NCBI GenBank assembly: GCA_041648505.1
Contig: JBAZOY010000033.1
Coordinates: forward strand, 1 to 26,855
Source: JBAZOY01 sp041648505
Lineage (GTDB): Bacteria > Desulfobacterota > Syntrophia > Syntrophales > CG2-30-49-12
Direction: 5' to 3'
Length of the DNA: 26,855 nt
A program made the translations under genes and the position numbers. Shown here piece by piece: positions 24,691 through 26,855 of the stretch (position 1 is its first letter; each line of letters opens with the position of its first letter). The notes under the pieces were generated by a model, which did no database searches, was not told the origin of the DNA, and worked only from the letters and a program-made list of their open reading frames with translations.

Positions 24691-25919
24691 GTGCTCACCT
24701 CGGATACATCAATATCCAGATCCTTCACCCGAATCTCGCCCATCATCAGCTTGTTCAGTATGGTTTTGAAAAGGTCTTGCAGAGTAGATTTTTTAGCTGT
24801 GTGGATCTCGCTCTTCTGGTCGATAGTCAAAAATAATTCTGCCATCTCTTGCTGCTCAGTTAACAAAGGGAAGGGGATCATAAATTCCTGTAAAAGATTC
24901 ACAGGAATCCTCTGCCGTCCTGTTGCACCTTCCATTTTACCAGCGAGCAGTTTACGGACATCATCTTTTAAGAGATAGTAATACAGTAAATATCTGTCGC
25001 TTATTCCGGGTTTCTCCTTGATCGGAATTACTTCTGTTGTCGCGACTCCAAAACCATTAGGCAACCCAGTAACAATGCATTGCTTGCCATTTTCAAAACA
25101 TGGGGTTATTTTCGCTAAGAGAATATCGCCATCTTCAATATATGTACCGCTTGAAATTTCAGTGACTTTCTTGAATTTAAACTTGCCTGAATGTGGCAAG
25201 TCAATGGGTATCAAATCCATTGCAATGAAAGGTAAGTGATCATAGTTAGAGTATATTATCTCCTTCGGTTTTTTGGTAAAATCGTATACTTTCCCTATCG
25301 GTACAACGTCCCAACTCTCCGGCATTGGCCCGATCTCCGTCTTTTTCGTCTTTTCTCCACGTAGGCCGTGAGTAAAGACATGGTGCAGGGTGGATTTTTT
25401 CAATTCCCGTGCCTTCTCGATAATGGATTCCTGAATTTCGATTGCTTCTTGGATCTTGAAGAGAATAGCGGCAATTTTTTTTTGTTCAGTAAGATGGGGT
25501 AGCCATACTTGAAATTCAGAAATTGCTTCTTTATTAATGCTTTTAAATGTCGTACCTGTCCCGTAATTTTCCAGTTGTTTTCTATTTTCAAGAAGATAAA
25601 AAAATAAAAACCAATAGAAGCTTAACCTATTACATCGAATAGCCACCAAACCTCTACCTATACAACACTCTTCTTTACAAAGATTTACATCACCAACAGG
25701 TGCTCTTACTGATAATAAAATATCGTTTTTTTTAGCCACTCTAATTGGCGCTGAACACCATTGCCTTACAGTTGGAGATATAAATCCAAAATCAGCTTTC
25801 CCTTGAAAAAATGGCAATCCCTTACCATTTGAGTTGTACACCTCCGAAGGTGGCGACTGGCCCATTATAATCTCAGCCACATCACTATCGCCGAGCTTTT
25901 GCATTGATTCAATGATCAC
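24687..25919 (-). CDS. hsdS: HsdS, type I restriction specificity subunit
   Basis: This 410-residue subunit recognises the two-part target DNA for both HsdM and HsdR. Two target-recognition domains (about 1-140 and 205-360) are separated by the conserved helix region LTEQKKIAAILFKIQEAIEI to THGLRGEKTKKTEIGPMPESW. A matching C-terminal helix region is LLTEQQEMAELFLTIDQKSE to ILNKLM. The first recognition domain is strikingly AT-rich, in line with domain shuffling between alleles. The start GTG overlaps the hsdM stop (GTGA); an ATG five codons in (Met6) is an alternative. The target sequence cannot be deduced from the protein. Confidence 0.94.
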   Translation of the reverse strand: MIIESMQKLGDSDVAEIIMGQSPPSEVYNSNGKGLPFFQGKADFGFISPTVRQWCSAPIRVAKKNDILLSVRAPVGDVNLCKEECCIGRGLVAIRCNRLSFYWFLFFYLLENRKQLENYGTGTTFKSINKEAISEFQVWLPHLTEQKKIAAILFKIQEAIEIQESIIEKARELKKSTLHHVFTHGLRGEKTKKTEIGPMPESWDVVPIGKVYDFTKKPKEIIYSNYDHLPFIAMDLIPIDLPHSGKFKFKKVTEISSGTYIEDGDILLAKITPCFENGKQCIVTGLPNGFGVATTEVIPIKEKPGISDRYLLYYYLLKDDVRKLLAGKMEGATGRQRIPVNLLQEFMIPFPLLTEQQEMAELFLTIDQKSEIHTAKKSTLQDLFKTILNKLMMGEIRVKDLDIDVSEVST

Positions 25920-26855
25920 TTTTTCAACCCCATCTTTCTGAATATCTCTCCTAATCGGTTATCAACTGTGACGGCCTTCGTATTTAACATAATCAATTCT
26001 TCCAGAATTTCCGGTATCGGCCGATAGGTTTCTCCTTCATTAATATCTACATACCTTAATGGCGACAGGTTGAAATCATTTTCCGCAGCCTCTGCGGTTG
26101 TGATGACCTTGACGAACTTCTCGATATCTTCCCCTTTGATGAAGGCATTGGCGACCTTGCGGATGTTTTCATCGGGGATATAGTTCTTGGGCCGGCCTTT
26201 CTTGAATTCCCGGCCGGCGTTGACCAGGATGATTTTCCCCTGCCGCGCCAGTGACTTTGCCTTGTTGAAGAAGATGATGATTCCGGCTGCGGTCGTGTTA
26301 TAGAAAAGGTTGTCAGGCAGGAGGATAACGCCTTCAATCCAGTCGCGCTCGACAAACCACTGGCGGATTTTCTTTTCCCGGTCTTCGCTCTTGCTGCCGC
26401 TGCCCCGCGTGACGGCCCCCGTATCGAGGACGATGGCGGCGCGGCCGTGAGTATTCAGTGATGCGGCCGCATGCTGAAGCCAGGCCCAGTCGGCCTTGCC
26501 GGTGGTAACGCCGCCCTGGGACTCAAACCGATCAAAGGGATCATTTTCGTAAACGGCCTGATCGAAGGGCTGGTTCCACATGGGATTAGCCACAACGATG
26601 TCGAATTTCTTCAGGCTGGAATCGGAGTCCTTAAATTTCGGATTCGTCATGGAGTTGCCGCGGACGATCTCGCCTTCCATGTCATGGACTACCATGTTCA
26701 TCCGGGCGATGGCGTAACTGGACCCCGTCAGTTCCTGCCCGTAGAGTTTCAGGGGGCGCTGAATCTTGATTTCCCGTTCCTGGAGAGCCAATTCGCACTT
26801 GATGAGCAGTCCGGCAGAGCCGCAGGCATAATCGTATACTTCTTCTCCCTGGCGG
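25916..26855 (-). CDS. hsdM: HsdM, type I DNA methyltransferase subunit (5' end outside window)
   Basis: This is the C-terminal 312 or so codons of the N6-adenine methyltransferase subunit, which protects host DNA with HsdS. The frame is open to the right edge. The AdoMet-binding motif I is visible just inside (YDYACGSAGLLIKC), as is catalytic motif IV NPMW (FDIVVANPMWNQPFD). The variants GSAG and NPMW replace the more common GSGG and NPPF; I believe these are normal for one HsdM subgroup. TGKADWAWLQH, typical of HsdM, follows. The stop overlaps the hsdS start, so hsdM leads the operon M-S-RhuM/Doc-R-YgjP. Confidence 0.94.
   Translation of the reverse strand, partial: RQGEEVYDYACGSAGLLIKCELALQEREIKIQRPLKLYGQELTGSSYAIARMNMVVHDMEGEIVRGNSMTNPKFKDSDSSLKKFDIVVANPMWNQPFDQAVYENDPFDRFESQGGVTTGKADWAWLQHAAASLNTHGRAAIVLDTGAVTRGSGSKSEDREKKIRQWFVERDWIEGVILLPDNLFYNTTAAGIIIFFNKAKSLARQGKIILVNAGREFKKGRPKNYIPDENIRKVANAFIKGEDIEKFVKVITTAEAAENDFNLSPLRYVDINEGETYRPIPEILEELIMLNTKAVTVDNRLGEIFRKMGLKK

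Noticed and set aside
1..26855. CRISPR arrays, tRNA or rRNA genes, intact insertion sequences
   Set aside because: No regularly spaced repeats, no cloverleaf-like sequence and no transposase frame were seen on either strand.

Overview
The window looks like chromosomal DNA of a Gram-negative bacterium, most likely a Desulfobacterota/deltaproteobacterial anaerobe. The reasons are a complete outer-membrane lipid-transport operon (mla), a cyclic beta-glucan synthase, a short palindromic repeat whose translation reads PRRKQRG (which I associate with that group), and mid-range GC. The taxonomic call is an inference; no rRNA or marker gene is present. I found no tRNA, rRNA, CRISPR array or intact insertion sequence.

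Positions 1-6436: the minus strand carries one very long gene, open at the left edge. It is an NdvB/ChvB-type cyclic beta-glucan synthase with 1974 codons visible and the C-terminus missing. It reads in one frame through a hairpin-rich repeat that adds about 34 residues just before the glycosyltransferase DxD motif. Immediately upstream is a wrecked gene for a secreted SYLF (YSC84-like) protein. A 19-bp tandem duplication breaks its signal peptide and its 3' part is missing. A REP-like pair of palindromes follows.

Positions 6437-11225: a GGQ-only release-factor-like gene (minus) is divergent from an mlaEFDCA operon (plus) that has a consensus sigma-70 promoter. The operon encodes the inner-membrane permease, the ATPase, the MCE protein, the periplasmic carrier and the outer-membrane lipoprotein of the phospholipid-trafficking system. 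The ATPase MlaF carries an extra C-terminal domain resembling a degenerate GGDEF domain (SSNEF), and no mlaB gene is visible.

Positions 11226-17748, minus strand: sbcD and sbcC (nuclease and SMC-like ATPase) are separated by another copy of the hairpin repeat seen inside ndvB. Upstream is an AbiEii-like nucleotidyltransferase with a small partner gene. Upstream of that is a frameshifted remnant of the first codons of a second, diverged sbcD.

Positions 17847-26855, minus strand: this is a defence island. In transcription order it runs hsdM (open at the right edge), hsdS, a RhuM-Doc/Fic fusion, hsdR and a YgjP-like metalloprotease, tightly packed with three 4-bp overlaps and one 13-bp gap. A separately transcribed SIR2-SEC-C gene follows, with its own near-perfect sigma-70 promoter and AT-richer sequence. 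That SIR2-SEC-C protein is the best candidate for an uncharacterised defence system here. The other notable candidates are the MlaF-GGDEF-like fusion and the RhuM-Doc gene embedded in the type I restriction operon.
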